Positions 31,668 through 40,455 of a stretch of 64,000 nt of DNA are shown piece by piece. Below the pieces are notes generated by a model. The model was not told the DNA's origin and searched no databases. It was given only the letters and a program-made list of their open reading frames with translations. The stretch is from assembly GCA_022446885.1 (NCBI GenBank), contig JAKVBU010000016.1, positions 1-64,000 on the forward strand, in the 5' to 3' direction. The position numbers and the translations under genes are program-made. Origin of the DNA: Phycisphaerales bacterium (lineage in GTDB: Bacteria; Planctomycetota; Phycisphaerae; Phycisphaerales; SM1A02). Within the stretch, counting starts at the first letter, position 1; every line of letters starts with the position of its first letter.

Positions 31668-32747
31668 ATGCCGCTCCCAACATCCACGAAAGAACACGCA
31701 AGGGTGTTGATTCTGGAGAGTGATCCAGAGATCGCCCGTCGACTGGTTGCGGCACTTGCCACGAGCAGAGTGCAGTCACAAGACGACCCACCGCTGTTGG
31801 GGGGAGCCTCAGGCGCATCGAGCGCCGAAAAGGTGGGGGCCTGCAGGGTGTTTGAGTGTGTCAGAGATCTCGTGGGTGAAGACCTGTCGAAGTACGCAGT
31901 GTGTCTTGCGGCAACCAGTCTGGGCGATGCCCTCGGGCCCGACGTGCTGTCCAGAGTGAACCAATTGGCCCCACATCTGCCGGTGGTCGTCGTCGGCCCC
32001 ATCGCCGACATCGCAATGGCGCCCGAGTTCATCAGGGCTGGAGCCGCTGATGTAGTGGCGCTCACAGGCCACGAATTGGTCACGATTCCCCTGGCTGTGC
32101 GAAAGGCCATCGCCCAGCAGCAACTGAAGGAGGAGAATGAAGAACTGCACTCAAGTCTGACGAGAGCCGCCGCCGAATTGGCCGAGGCAAATCGGCGGCT
32201 CGAGGGCACCATTCGCCGCCTGGAAGTGGCCGTTCGAACCGATGATCTGACCGAGCTCATGAATCGCCGGTGGCTCGACCTGACGCTGGAAGCCAGATGG
32301 ATCGAAGCAGCCCGTCACGATCAGGATCTGGGTTTGATCATGATCGATCTGGACGGCTTCAAGCAACTCAATGATCAACGCGGTCATCAAGCCGGAGACG
32401 ATGTGTTGCGCCTGGTCGGCCGTGTGTTGCGGGAGACATGCCGAGAGATTGACACCGCTGCTCGCTACGGGGGGGATGAGTTCTGCGTGCTGCTGCCGCA
32501 TGCCGATCTGGATGCGACACTCACGGTCGGGCACAGGATTATCGACGGCTTTCGGGCGGCGCTCGTTGCGCGAGGGCTGGATGATCTCGTTGACCTGTCG
32601 GTGGGCGTCGCTACTCGTTGTCTGGGTTGCCCTGCGACATCTCAGGCGCTGCTCGTGCAGGCCGATGAGGCCATGTACGCGGCCAAGCAGGGCGGCCTCC
32701 GCCTGATGATCCACCGCAGGTCGCAGCACCTTCGCCGAATCGCCTGA
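31668..32747 (+). CDS. Diguanylate cyclase with N-terminal receiver-like domain
   Basis: ATG 31668 gives 359 residues; the upstream frame from 31584 lacks a good start context. The N-terminus (RVLILESDPEIARRLVAAL and following strands) resembles a degenerate receiver domain, joined through a coiled coil (LKEENEELHSSLTRAAAELA) to a GGDEF domain with intact active site RYGGDEFCVLLP and the substrate segment LIMIDLDGFKQLND. An inhibitory I-site R-E-I-D lies just before the active site. It should make c-di-GMP in the cytoplasm under product inhibition. The Asp normally phosphorylated in receivers is not obvious. Confidence 0.9.
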   Translation: MPLPTSTKEHARVLILESDPEIARRLVAALATSRVQSQDDPPLLGGASGASSAEKVGACRVFECVRDLVGEDLSKYAVCLAATSLGDALGPDVLSRVNQLAPHLPVVVVGPIADIAMAPEFIRAGAADVVALTGHELVTIPLAVRKAIAQQQLKEENEELHSSLTRAAAELAEANRRLEGTIRRLEVAVRTDDLTELMNRRWLDLTLEARWIEAARHDQDLGLIMIDLDGFKQLNDQRGHQAGDDVLRLVGRVLRETCREIDTAARYGGDEFCVLLPHADLDATLTVGHRIIDGFRAALVARGLDDLVDLSVGVATRCLGCPATSQALLVQADEAMYAAKQGGLRLMIHRRSQHLRRIA

Positions 32748-32774
32748 GGGCGGCGATTCGACTATCGTCCCTGC

Positions 32775-33227
32775 ATGGCTGCCTCGCGCGAGCCGGGAAT
32801 CGCCAACCGGCGTGCCCGGCATGACTACTTCATCACGGACACCCTCACCTGCGGGATCAAACTCACCGGCACTGAGATCAAGTCGATCCGGGCCGGCCAG
32901 ATCTCGCTCAAGGAGGGGTATGTCCGCGCGTCCGACAAGCCGCTGTCACTGACGCTTCACGGGGTGCACATAGCCGAATATCCCGGGGCAGGCCCCAAAC
33001 ACCAGCACGAGCCCATCAGAGTTCGCACGCTGCTGGCGAACAAACGCGAGATTCGCAAGTGGGCCGTGGCCTCGAGGGCAAGAGGGTCCACCATCGTGCC
33101 GCTGGAGATCGTCTGGGTTGAAAGCAGGGCCAAACTGGTCATTGGGCTGGGGACGGGCAAGAAGAAGCATGACAAGCGACAGGCGCTCCGCAAGAAGGCG
33201 CATGCGAGGGACATGGAGCGTCGATGA
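32775..33227 (+). CDS. smpB: SsrA-binding protein SmpB
   Basis: SmpB carries tmRNA to stalled ribosomes in trans-translation. The 150-residue protein has the family core: NRRARHDYFITDTLTCGIKL, TGTEIKSIRAGQISLKEGYV, and the basic C-terminal tail GLGTGKKKHDKRQALRKKAH that enters the mRNA channel. Length is normal. The tmRNA gene is not seen in this window. tRNA-Leu follows after 62 bases in the same direction. Confidence 0.97.
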   Translation: MAASREPGIANRRARHDYFITDTLTCGIKLTGTEIKSIRAGQISLKEGYVRASDKPLSLTLHGVHIAEYPGAGPKHQHEPIRVRTLLANKREIRKWAVASRARGSTIVPLEIVWVESRAKLVIGLGTGKKKHDKRQALRKKAHARDMERR

Positions 33228-33289
33228 GACGACGCCGAGGGGGCCCTCTTTCCGCTATCATTCGCCCCTTGCAGCCATGCATTCCCCTT

Positions 33290-33375
33290 GCGCGAGTGGC
33301 GGAATTGGCAGACGCGCCAGCTTGAGGTGCTGGTGGGAGTAAAATCCCGTGGAGGTTCGAGTCCTCTCTCGCGCA
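33290..33375 (+). tRNA. tRNA-Leu (anticodon GAG)
   Basis: The acceptor stem GCGCGAG pairs with CTCGCGC, the D arm has the Leu-type GGCGGAATTGGCAGACGCG, the anticodon stem CCAGC/GCTGG frames TTGAGGT (anticodon GAG), a long class II variable arm TGGGAGTAAAATCCCG follows, and the T arm has GGTTCGAGTCC. CCA is not encoded. Confidence 0.96.
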
Positions 33376-33390
33376 TTGAATGACCGCCAA

Positions 33391-33421
33391 CGCGGCCCCT
33401 TCCTGTGGGAACGGGGCCGCG
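33391..33421 (+). terminator. GC-rich hairpin after tRNA-Leu
   Basis: CGCGGCCCC (33391-33399) pairs perfectly with GGGGCCGCG (33413-33421), extended by TTCC/GGAA inside with a bulge. It starts 16 bases after the tRNA and probably ends its transcript, though no T-run follows. Confidence 0.5.
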
Positions 33422-33461
33422 ATGCATCCCGGGGGTGGTGGCGCAAGGAGCATGAAAGGCC

Positions 33462-34145
33462 ATGTCCCAGCGGCTGTTGATCAACGAAATCTTTCACAGC
33501 ATTCAGGGTGAGTCTACCCGGGCCGGGCTGCCGTGCATCTTCATCCGACTTCGTGGATGTCATCTTCGGTGCAGTTACTGCGACACCTCATATGCCTTCA
33601 CCGAGGGCGAGGGCATGACGATCGATGAGATCATGGATCAGGTGAAGGAGATTCCGACACCCCTTGTCGAACTGACCGGCGGGGAGCCGCTCCTGCAGAA
33701 GGATGCGCCCTCGCTCATGCGTCGGTTGATCGAAGACGGTCGGACCGTGTTGATTGAGACGTCTGGTGCCTGCGACATTTCGCTTTGCCCCGACGGCGTG
33801 ATTCGCATTGTCGATTTCAAGACGCCAGGAAGCCATGAAGCCCACCGCAATGACTGGGGCAATGTCGATCATCTCTGTGCCAAGGATGAGGTGAAGTTCG
33901 TCATCTGCGACCGGGCTGATTTTGACTGGGCCCGAGAGGTGGTCGATCGACATGCCCTGCATGATCGAGTTGCATCCATCTTGTGGTCGCCGGTACACGC
34001 GCAGCCAGGAGACGAGCACATCAGCGGCTCAGCAGGCCTCGCCCCGGCTGACTTGGCCGCATGGATGCTCGAGGCCAATGTGCCCGGCCGATTGCAGATG
34101 CAGTTGCACAAGCACATCTGGGACCCTGCAACCCGTGGCGTGTGA
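33462..34145 (+). CDS. queE: 7-carboxy-7-deazaguanine synthase (radical SAM)
   Basis: QueE makes CDG from 6-carboxytetrahydropterin in the preQ0/queuosine pathway. The 227-residue product begins with INEIFHSIQGEST, the family signature, followed by the radical SAM cluster C-x3-C-x2-C in CHLRCSYCDTSYAF and the ELTGGEPLLQ strand. Length is normal. Other queuosine genes are not in the window. The last 11 bases overlap the start of the next gene in another frame, suggesting coupled translation. Confidence 0.94.
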   Translation: MSQRLLINEIFHSIQGESTRAGLPCIFIRLRGCHLRCSYCDTSYAFTEGEGMTIDEIMDQVKEIPTPLVELTGGEPLLQKDAPSLMRRLIEDGRTVLIETSGACDISLCPDGVIRIVDFKTPGSHEAHRNDWGNVDHLCAKDEVKFVICDRADFDWAREVVDRHALHDRVASILWSPVHAQPGDEHISGSAGLAPADLAAWMLEANVPGRLQMQLHKHIWDPATRGV

Positions 34146-34773
34146 ATTGGTCGAACTCATTGGGGACGAAGCTTCGACCTGGCCTGTAGGCGTGGCGCAG
34201 TCGCCTCAGGGGTGCTGTCGGTGGTTGGACGTGGACTTGCTCGACGGAGATCTCTCTGACCCGGGGGCCCCTGGCTTCCGGGCCGTGTTTTCAGGGACGC
34301 CCGGAGAGGGGCGGTTCGACCCGGATCCAACAGCGTGGATGGCGCCGGCCCGGGCGGCATTCAAGGCGCGGCTGGCAGCGCTCGATCGACGCACTTTGGT
34401 GCGTCCGCATCATGCCCACGTGCTCAGCGATGTGCCTGGCACCCGCTCGATGCTGGAGGGGCACGCTGCTCGGCCGGTGGCGCTTGACGTCGCCGCCATC
34501 ATGTCGCCCTCGATGCTCGCCGATCCGGAGCCTCATCTCGATCGCATATTGCATGGGCTGGGCAACATGGCGGGCGCTGTCCTGATCACTGATGCCCGGC
34601 CGGATGAGCAGGAAGGCACGGTGGCCTGCTCGCCCGGATGCGGGCAGATTCCAGGCGCTGTCCTGGCCCGTTGTATTGAAGCATGGCTGCTGCCCGACCT
34701 GCCCGCAGACGTGACGATCGCCGTTCCCCCAGGCCAGCGTGAGGCGACCACCCGATGGCTGGGCTGGCTATGA
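34135..34773 (+). CDS. Hypothetical protein coupled to queE
   Basis: GTG 34135 inside the end of queE gives a 212-residue protein beginning ACELVELIGDE; the longer frame from 33922 reads queE DNA and is rejected. Composition is natural and the frame runs to 34773, nine bases before nuoC. The segments LVRPHHAHVLSDVPGTRSML, PVALDVAAIMSPSM and AGAVLITDARPDEQ suggest alternating strands and helices as in TIM-barrel (AP-endonuclease or sugar-isomerase-like) proteins, with clustered His residues that could bind metal. This is only a weak resemblance. Confidence 0.6.
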   Translation: MACELVELIGDEASTWPVGVAQSPQGCCRWLDVDLLDGDLSDPGAPGFRAVFSGTPGEGRFDPDPTAWMAPARAAFKARLAALDRRTLVRPHHAHVLSDVPGTRSMLEGHAARPVALDVAAIMSPSMLADPEPHLDRILHGLGNMAGAVLITDARPDEQEGTVACSPGCGQIPGAVLARCIEAWLLPDLPADVTIAVPPGQREATTRWLGWL

Positions 34774-34782
34774 TGCCCTCTC

Positions 34783-35349
34783 ATGAGTGATCCCCAGCAA
34801 GCTTCAGCCGGGCAGGATCCGGTACTCAACAAGGTGGTCGAGGCGTTTTCCGATCGGCAGTTGAGCCGAACCGTGTTTCGCGGGCAGGTCTCTCTGATCG
34901 TCGCGGCCGAAGACGCCCATGAGATCTTGCGATTCCTGCGAGATGACGCTGCCTGTCGATTCAACATGCTGGTCGATGTCACGGCGGTGGACTATCTGGG
35001 CTACCCCGTTGACCAGCCAGGTCGGTTTGCGGTCGTTTGGGTGCTTCGCAGCCACGAGCATGAGCGATTGATGCTGGTCAAGGCCTACCTCGATCCCAGT
35101 CTGGATACGTCGGGTATCGAGGCGGATCCGAACCTGGAAGTGGACAGCGTCTGTGACATCTGGTGCGGCGCCGAGTGGCGTGAGCGCGAGGTGTTTGACA
35201 TGTTCGGCATCCGATTCCGCGGCCATCCTGACCTGCGACGAATCTTGACCTGGCGAGACTATCCCGCCCACCCGCTCCGCAAGGACTACCCCCTTCGAGG
35301 GAGAGGTGAGCGAGAGAACTACGAGGTCATCGACCGCGAGAGCGTCTGA
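34783..35349 (+). CDS. nuoC: NADH-quinone oxidoreductase subunit C
   Basis: NuoC (30-kDa subunit) belongs to the peripheral arm of complex I. The 188-residue product has the typical ending: DIWCGAEWREREVFDMFGIR followed by FRGHPDLRRILTW and HPLRKDYPLRGRGER. The N-terminal half (FNMLVDVTAVDYLGYP) also fits. It follows the queE-linked gene by nine bases. nuoB lies about 8 kb downstream and no other nuo genes are visible, so the complex I genes are dispersed here. Confidence 0.93.
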   Translation: MSDPQQASAGQDPVLNKVVEAFSDRQLSRTVFRGQVSLIVAAEDAHEILRFLRDDAACRFNMLVDVTAVDYLGYPVDQPGRFAVVWVLRSHEHERLMLVKAYLDPSLDTSGIEADPNLEVDSVCDIWCGAEWREREVFDMFGIRFRGHPDLRRILTWRDYPAHPLRKDYPLRGRGERENYEVIDRESV

Positions 35350-35365
35350 GCACTGCCTGCTGCGG

Positions 35366-35381
35366 GCACCAGGGTTGGTGC
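35366..35381. terminator. Small hairpin in the convergent gap between nuoC and the LptA/OstA-like gene
   Basis: GCACCA and TGGTGC form a perfect 6-bp stem around GGGT. It lies in the only non-coding stretch between the two convergent genes. No T-run is present on either strand, so termination is uncertain. Confidence 0.3.
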
Positions 35382-35424
35382 AAGCGGGCTGCGGGGCAAT
35401 CGAGTTCTAGTTCAGACCCCCTGA

Positions 35425-38400
35425 TCAGCGACTGCCCGATCCACGGGGCGACTCGAGTGTGATCGTGTCAATCGCTGGGTCCATGTTCCACGTCATGGCC
35501 ACGGCTCGCACCGGCAGGGGCGCGCCCTCGGTGAGAATTGCTACCGGATGCGCATGCGTGCCCTCGAGGCGAGCAATGCCAGTACGTGTGGAGTACACCA
35601 GCGCATCGGCGTCAGCTCGGCGCATGGGCGTGGCCAAGAAGACGCGTCCCTTGGCCGTCACACGCTCGATGGTGGCCTGCGAGTTGAAATCGAGGGAGTC
35701 GCTGATCGCAGTCGCAGGGCTGGCTTCATCCGCGTTGGAGGCTCGGGCTGTGACAGCCGTGACAGCGTCGGCTGCCAGCGTGGCGATATCAGTGGGCTCA
35801 GTGGCGCCTTTCCATTGGCCCTCGACCATGCCCCGCATCACGATGTCATGTCGTTCGTCGTCACGGCGCACCATGTTCAACTCGTTGGCCCAAGTGAATC
35901 GGGCCGTGCCGGGGCCTCGGAATGGTCCGTCGCCCTGAGTTGTGGCCCATGCTGGCCTGCGAGTCACGAAGTCGCCTTCACCTCGGACCTGGGCTCTTGT
36001 GTTGAGATCATCCCAGAGCACCCGGTCGCCACCGATATAGACGATCTCAGGTGTGGATCGGCGAGCATCGGTTTCCCACCTTCTACGCTCGAGTCGGGCC
36101 TTGCCCGTGGCCAGCAAAGTCGAGAGCACTCGTCCTTCTCCGCCGAAGAGATCTGTGTTGACTTGGGCATCACGGTCGCTGCCGGTTGCCTCTGCACCAT
36201 CCGTGATGGATGCAAACTCAAGGCGTAGCGAGGCCCCGCCGAGGCTGGATCGTTCGGTTGGTTTGGGCTGTGAGACAACCTGCACATCGCCGAGCAGGTC
36301 AAGTGCGCCCGCGCCATCGGCAAAGGCTCCGTCGTAGGTGAGCGATTCGTTCCAGGTGGCACGCATGCTGACGACTCGCGGCACCTTGGGGGTCGGGGCT
36401 GGAACATCGGGGCGGGAGATGCGGTGATTCTGGGTCACGTCGATTGATCGAGACAACAGACGAGCCAGACCACCGCCGGGCCATGTGGCTCGCCCGTCGC
36501 GACGCTCAATCGTCACTTCAGTGCCGTGTTCAATGAGCAGATCAGCCCGGGCGACGACGATGTTCTCGCCCTTGAGCACCACCCGCTCCTGCCGGGCGTC
36601 TCCGACCAGTGTGTCTGCAAAGGCCCGAGCGCCGTCGGCCAGCAGAACCTGTACGTTGCCTTGGGCGTCAAAATCTCGCACACGGGCGTTGGCCATGAGA
36701 TCGTCGGATGCCTCTGCAGTCTCCTCGCTCGCAGCTTGATCTGGTTGCTCCGCGGCCTCGAGGGTTGCCACCAGTGTGTCAGCCCAGAGCGTTTGGTCCT
36801 CGTTGTGGGCTCGGATTGAACCGCGGGCGATGAACCGCTCGGGGCGGGCCTTTCCATCGGCGTCGGGCACGAATCGCATTTCAAGAAGATCGGCGTCGAT
36901 CTCTCCATCGGGGCTTCGCACCTGCACATCGCCGTTGAACTGCACCAGTTTCATCTGACCAGCGCCTGATGCGCCGCCGGGCTCAAACCGCACCGACACA
37001 CCGTCGGTCCATTCGATGGAGAGGTCCTGCTCGATTTGATCGGGGGCGTTGGGGTCGATCATCGCGGCGTCTTCGTCGATGAGCGCTGCCGACAGGGGGG
37101 AGCTCGCCATCATGAGGGCCGACCCTGCCGTTGGGCCGGATCCGGCAAGGCCGGTGTCCATCTCGACCCAAAGGCGGTCCTTGGAACGCAGCCAGACATC
37201 ATCGGTGACGAGCGTGACGTCGCCGCCAGAGTCGGAGCGCAGGTCCACCCGCTGTGTGCTGCTGCGATACTCCAGGCGATCGCACACGCCGCCGATTCGA
37301 TCCGACGTATCCAGCAGGCGGACTGGGCTTCCGGTCAGCTCCAGCCGGCTGGCAGCGGCGTCAGTGGGCCGCTGTGTTCCTTCAGGAAGTGGCACCATGG
37401 TGAGGGGGCCATCGCAGGTGACGACGATTTCGCCCGGGCGTGGCAGGGGGGCGTCCTGCGACCCGATCACCAATGCGCTCAAGGCCCAAGGCAACGGCCC
37501 AGCGGCGACGGCCGCCGCAGGAGGCTCGGGGTTGGACAGGGCCGACTGGCCTGACATGGAAAACACCAGGTCGAGCGTGTCGCCCACTGCCAGTCGCCGG
37601 CCCGCCTGATCCTCTTGTTCAATGCGTATCTGCTCGGTCATACGCAAGCGATAGAACTGGGCATCAGCATCGCCGCTGGGGCCGCTCGGTCTTTGGGCTT
37701 GATTGGCCGATGTGACCGATGCAAAGCGCCTTGAGGCGAACTCGACATGGCGGCGGGCCGGAGCGTGGCCTGCTCGCTGAAGGCTGCGTTCACGCAGCAT
37801 GATCCAGTCAACGCGGGCCAACCGAAGAAACTCGATTCGGTCATCGCGATCATTGAGCAGCACCAGCAGATCAGCACCTGACATGCGCTCCGTGGCGGAG
37901 ACGGCGGTGATCTCTCCCGGGCACTCGATCCGACCAGCGAGATTGTCGAAGCTGGCCTTGCCGGTTCGAACAGTCATGGCGGGCGTGGTGGTGGCGATGT
38001 CAAGGCTGCCTGACTCGGGCTGTTCGTACAGCCGAATGACAACTTGCCCCTCGAGTGTGCCCCGCTCCAAGGCTCTCTTGGGTGCGTAGGCTTCCAGCGT
38101 TTGGCCAGTGAGCGTGACGAGACGGCCGCCGGTCATGAAGAGCTGCACTTGCGGTTGCTGCATGCGCAGCCAGTGATCGCCGAGGCTTTCAGGATCGGGA
38201 TCGAGATGATCGAAGCGGTACTGCTGGGCGAGAGCGCCATCGTCACCGGCAATCTGAACCCAGCCGCCCTGGGCCAGTTCGACATTGAGATTCGGGTCTC
38301 CCAAGTCTTCTACCGGCGGCGCCTCGGTAGCGGAAGGTGGCGCGATCTCAGGCCCCTGCGGTGTGGAACTGGTCTTTGCATCCGTGCCTTCCAAGAACCA

Positions 38401-38490
38401 GACCACCGCAACCAGTCCGCAGGAGGCAATCGCGGCGAGCAGGACCAGCGAGGTCAGTCGAGTCATCGCGGTGCGGAATTGGCTGGTCAT
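35425..38490 (-). CDS. Large LptA/OstA-like, LPS-transport-related protein with N-terminal membrane anchor
   Basis: ATG 38490 gives about 1,021 residues; a TTG at 38511 would overlap the kdsD stop. The N-terminus has one membrane helix (LTSLVLLAAIASCGLVAVVW) and a Pro/Glu-rich linker. The rest consists of many beta-strands with the OstA/LptC pattern (GRLVTLTGQTLEAY, FNGDVQVRSPDGEIDADLLE, IRAHNEDQTLWADTL, GNVQVLLADGARAFADTL), probably several stacked beta-jellyroll units, much longer than normal LptA or LptC. Together with kdsD directly upstream this points to LPS export across the periplasm. The C-terminal units could shield lipid A during transfer; this is inferred from fold only. Confidence 0.72.
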   Translation of the reverse strand: MTSQFRTAMTRLTSLVLLAAIASCGLVAVVWFLEGTDAKTSSTPQGPEIAPPSATEAPPVEDLGDPNLNVELAQGGWVQIAGDDGALAQQYRFDHLDPDPESLGDHWLRMQQPQVQLFMTGGRLVTLTGQTLEAYAPKRALERGTLEGQVVIRLYEQPESGSLDIATTTPAMTVRTGKASFDNLAGRIECPGEITAVSATERMSGADLLVLLNDRDDRIEFLRLARVDWIMLRERSLQRAGHAPARRHVEFASRRFASVTSANQAQRPSGPSGDADAQFYRLRMTEQIRIEQEDQAGRRLAVGDTLDLVFSMSGQSALSNPEPPAAAVAAGPLPWALSALVIGSQDAPLPRPGEIVVTCDGPLTMVPLPEGTQRPTDAAASRLELTGSPVRLLDTSDRIGGVCDRLEYRSSTQRVDLRSDSGGDVTLVTDDVWLRSKDRLWVEMDTGLAGSGPTAGSALMMASSPLSAALIDEDAAMIDPNAPDQIEQDLSIEWTDGVSVRFEPGGASGAGQMKLVQFNGDVQVRSPDGEIDADLLEMRFVPDADGKARPERFIARGSIRAHNEDQTLWADTLVATLEAAEQPDQAASEETAEASDDLMANARVRDFDAQGNVQVLLADGARAFADTLVGDARQERVVLKGENIVVARADLLIEHGTEVTIERRDGRATWPGGGLARLLSRSIDVTQNHRISRPDVPAPTPKVPRVVSMRATWNESLTYDGAFADGAGALDLLGDVQVVSQPKPTERSSLGGASLRLEFASITDGAEATGSDRDAQVNTDLFGGEGRVLSTLLATGKARLERRRWETDARRSTPEIVYIGGDRVLWDDLNTRAQVRGEGDFVTRRPAWATTQGDGPFRGPGTARFTWANELNMVRRDDERHDIVMRGMVEGQWKGATEPTDIATLAADAVTAVTARASNADEASPATAISDSLDFNSQATIERVTAKGRVFLATPMRRADADALVYSTRTGIARLEGTHAHPVAILTEGAPLPVRAVAMTWNMDPAIDTITLESPRGSGSR

Positions 38491-38507
38491 CGGAGCTTGA
38501 AGTCCTC

Positions 38508-39551
38508 TCAAGGGGAGGGGGCTGTAATGCTGGGGGCGAGCAGATCCTGCACGTCGATGAGCCCCACTGGTTTGCCGGCGTCGTCAACCACCGGGATCTC
38601 GTCAATGCGGTGCTCGGCGACTATTGCACGAGCCTGCGCCACGCGATCCGAGGCCTTCAGGGCAATGGGGTCCGCCGTCATGATTTCACCGATGGATCGG
38701 TCCAAAAAGGACGAGTCGCTCAGTGCGCTCCGTCGCAAATCTCCATCGGTCACGATTCCCCTGAGTTGGTCTTGTTCGTCTACAACGAGCAGGGCGCCAG
38801 CATGGCGTACACCTGCCGAGGTCTGCTGTGCCTCAGCCTGAACGAGTGCGTCGTGCACGCGATCGGTTGACCGACAGGTGGTGAGGTTTTCGCCCACCTT
38901 GAATCGGAGCAACTCGCTGATGCACCGCAATTGAGCCCCCAGCGCGCCTCCTGGGTGGCGGCGCTGGAAGTCTTCCTCGGTGAAAGCTCTCCGGTGCGCC
39001 ACTGCCAGCGCCAAGGCGTCGCCGCAAGCCAGTGTGGCTGTCGTTGATGTGGTCGGTGCCAGTGCGAGATTCCCAGCCTCGTCGAGGTCGCCCAGGGCCA
39101 GATGGACGTCGCAGAGGCGAGCCAGATGGGAGTCGTGTGATCGTGAGATACCGATACACGTCACCTGATCGGCACGCAGAATATTCGCCAGGTTCACGAT
39201 CTCTTCGGTGCCCCCTGAGAAACTCAGCAGCAACACGATGTCACCGGGGCGAATGCGACCCAGATCACCGTGCACAGCATCTGCGGGATGGACCACGTGG
39301 GAGGGCACGCCCACCGAGGCCAAAGTGGCCGAAATCTTGGCGCCCACCAGCCCTGACTTGCCCATGCCGCTGACCACCACATGCCCCGGGCAATTGTCGA
39401 TCAGGTCGAGCGCCTGGGTCCACCGATCCGCTTCGTCTCCTTGCACCGACTCGGCCAGCCGCTGCAACGCGTCGGCCTCGGCCCGAAGCACATCGGCTAG
39501 AAAGGCCTTGTCCGGAATCAGGGGCGTGGAGGTAGACTGCCCGTTCGACAT
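38508..39551 (-). CDS. kdsD: Arabinose-5-phosphate isomerase (KdsD/KpsF) with SIS and CBS domains
   Basis: KdsD converts ribulose 5-phosphate to arabinose 5-phosphate, the precursor of Kdo. The 347-residue product has a SIS domain (about 55-190: VVSGMGKSGLVGAKISATLA, LLLSFSGGTEEIVNLA, ALAPTTSTTATLACGDALA) and two C-terminal CBS domains (about 215-345). Length and layout are normal. The downstream LptA/OstA-like gene begins close to its stop, and kdsA lies at 51 kb, so the organism should make a Kdo-containing LPS. It is divergent from scpA, whose start lies 38 bases away. Confidence 0.95.
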   Translation of the reverse strand: MSNGQSTSTPLIPDKAFLADVLRAEADALQRLAESVQGDEADRWTQALDLIDNCPGHVVVSGMGKSGLVGAKISATLASVGVPSHVVHPADAVHGDLGRIRPGDIVLLLSFSGGTEEIVNLANILRADQVTCIGISRSHDSHLARLCDVHLALGDLDEAGNLALAPTTSTTATLACGDALALAVAHRRAFTEEDFQRRHPGGALGAQLRCISELLRFKVGENLTTCRSTDRVHDALVQAEAQQTSAGVRHAGALLVVDEQDQLRGIVTDGDLRRSALSDSSFLDRSIGEIMTADPIALKASDRVAQARAIVAEHRIDEIPVVDDAGKPVGLIDVQDLLAPSITAPSP

Positions 39552-39588
39552 GGCGGCATTCTACCCGTCTTTGTCCAAGGCCCTCGGA

Positions 39589-40455
39589 ATGAGCACGCAG
39601 ACTGCACAGGACGACTTTCGAATCCAGCTGGAGGCTTTTGAAGGGCCGCTGGATCTGCTGCTTTTTCTGATTCGACGGGCCGAGGTGGACATCATCGACA
39701 TTCCGGTGGCACGCGTCGCCGACGAGTATCTGGCCATTTTGCGACAGGCCACAACAGATGTGGACGTAGAGGCGGCGGGCGAGTTCCTTGTGATGGCTGC
39801 CACCCTGGTCGAACTCAAGAGTCGTACGCTCATGCCGCCTCAGCAGCGTGAGGATGATGATGCCTCGGAGCGTGACGCCGACCCACGGGCGACCCTGATC
39901 CAGCAGCTATTGGACTACCAACGTATTCGACTGGCAGCAGAGGGCTTGGTAGAGCGTCGTGATGAAGCTGCACGTCGATTCAACGTGCAGGTGTCGGCGC
40001 CGAAAGTGCAGTCACGCGAGATTGAACTGGACTTGGAAGACGTCCATGCGATGGATCTGGCCGAGGCCTATGAACGCATCGCTTCGAGCATCGATTTTGA
40101 TCGTCTGGGTGATCACGTGGTCGCCGTTGACGACACGCCCGTGGCCCTGCATCAGGCGGATCTGCTGGATCGTCTCCAACGACGCAAGGGCGAGCCCATG
40201 GAGCTTCAGGCCTTGTTTGCCGGATGCGATCTGGGGCAGCGGGTGGGGTTCTTTCTGGCGACGCTCGAACTGGTTCGACTGGGGCAACTGAGTGTTGCCC
40301 AGAGCGGAGACGGCCCGATCACACTGGCCCTGCGTGATGCTACAGCGGAAGATGTGCCGCTCGACGAAGACGCCGAAGTTCATCGCGATCCAGATCACGC
40401 CATTGCCCCGGCTGCAAACCCCGAAGTTTCAGAGGTCCGATCGACAGACGCTTGA
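39589..40455 (+). CDS. scpA: Segregation and condensation protein A
   Basis: ScpA is the kleisin that joins SMC and ScpB in the bacterial condensin. I chose ATG 39589, just before the conserved FRIQLEAFEGPLDLLLFLIR; ATG 39550 is in frame and would overlap the kdsD start. The 288-residue product has the N-terminal SMC-binding helices (EVDIIDIPVARVADEYL, GEFLVMAATLVELKSRTLMP) and the C-terminal winged helix (GFFLATLELVRLGQLSVAQ). scpB is not in the window. The last 116 bases overlap the convergent rluB gene. Confidence 0.93.
   Translation: MSTQTAQDDFRIQLEAFEGPLDLLLFLIRRAEVDIIDIPVARVADEYLAILRQATTDVDVEAAGEFLVMAATLVELKSRTLMPPQQREDDDASERDADPRATLIQQLLDYQRIRLAAEGLVERRDEAARRFNVQVSAPKVQSREIELDLEDVHAMDLAEAYERIASSIDFDRLGDHVVAVDDTPVALHQADLLDRLQRRKGEPMELQALFAGCDLGQRVGFFLATLELVRLGQLSVAQSGDGPITLALRDATAEDVPLDEDAEVHRDPDHAIAPAANPEVSEVRSTDA

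Noticed and set aside
38044-38841. A 265-residue plus-strand frame over the kdsD and LptA/OstA-like junction
   Set aside because: It crosses two well-supported minus-strand genes and has no family features.
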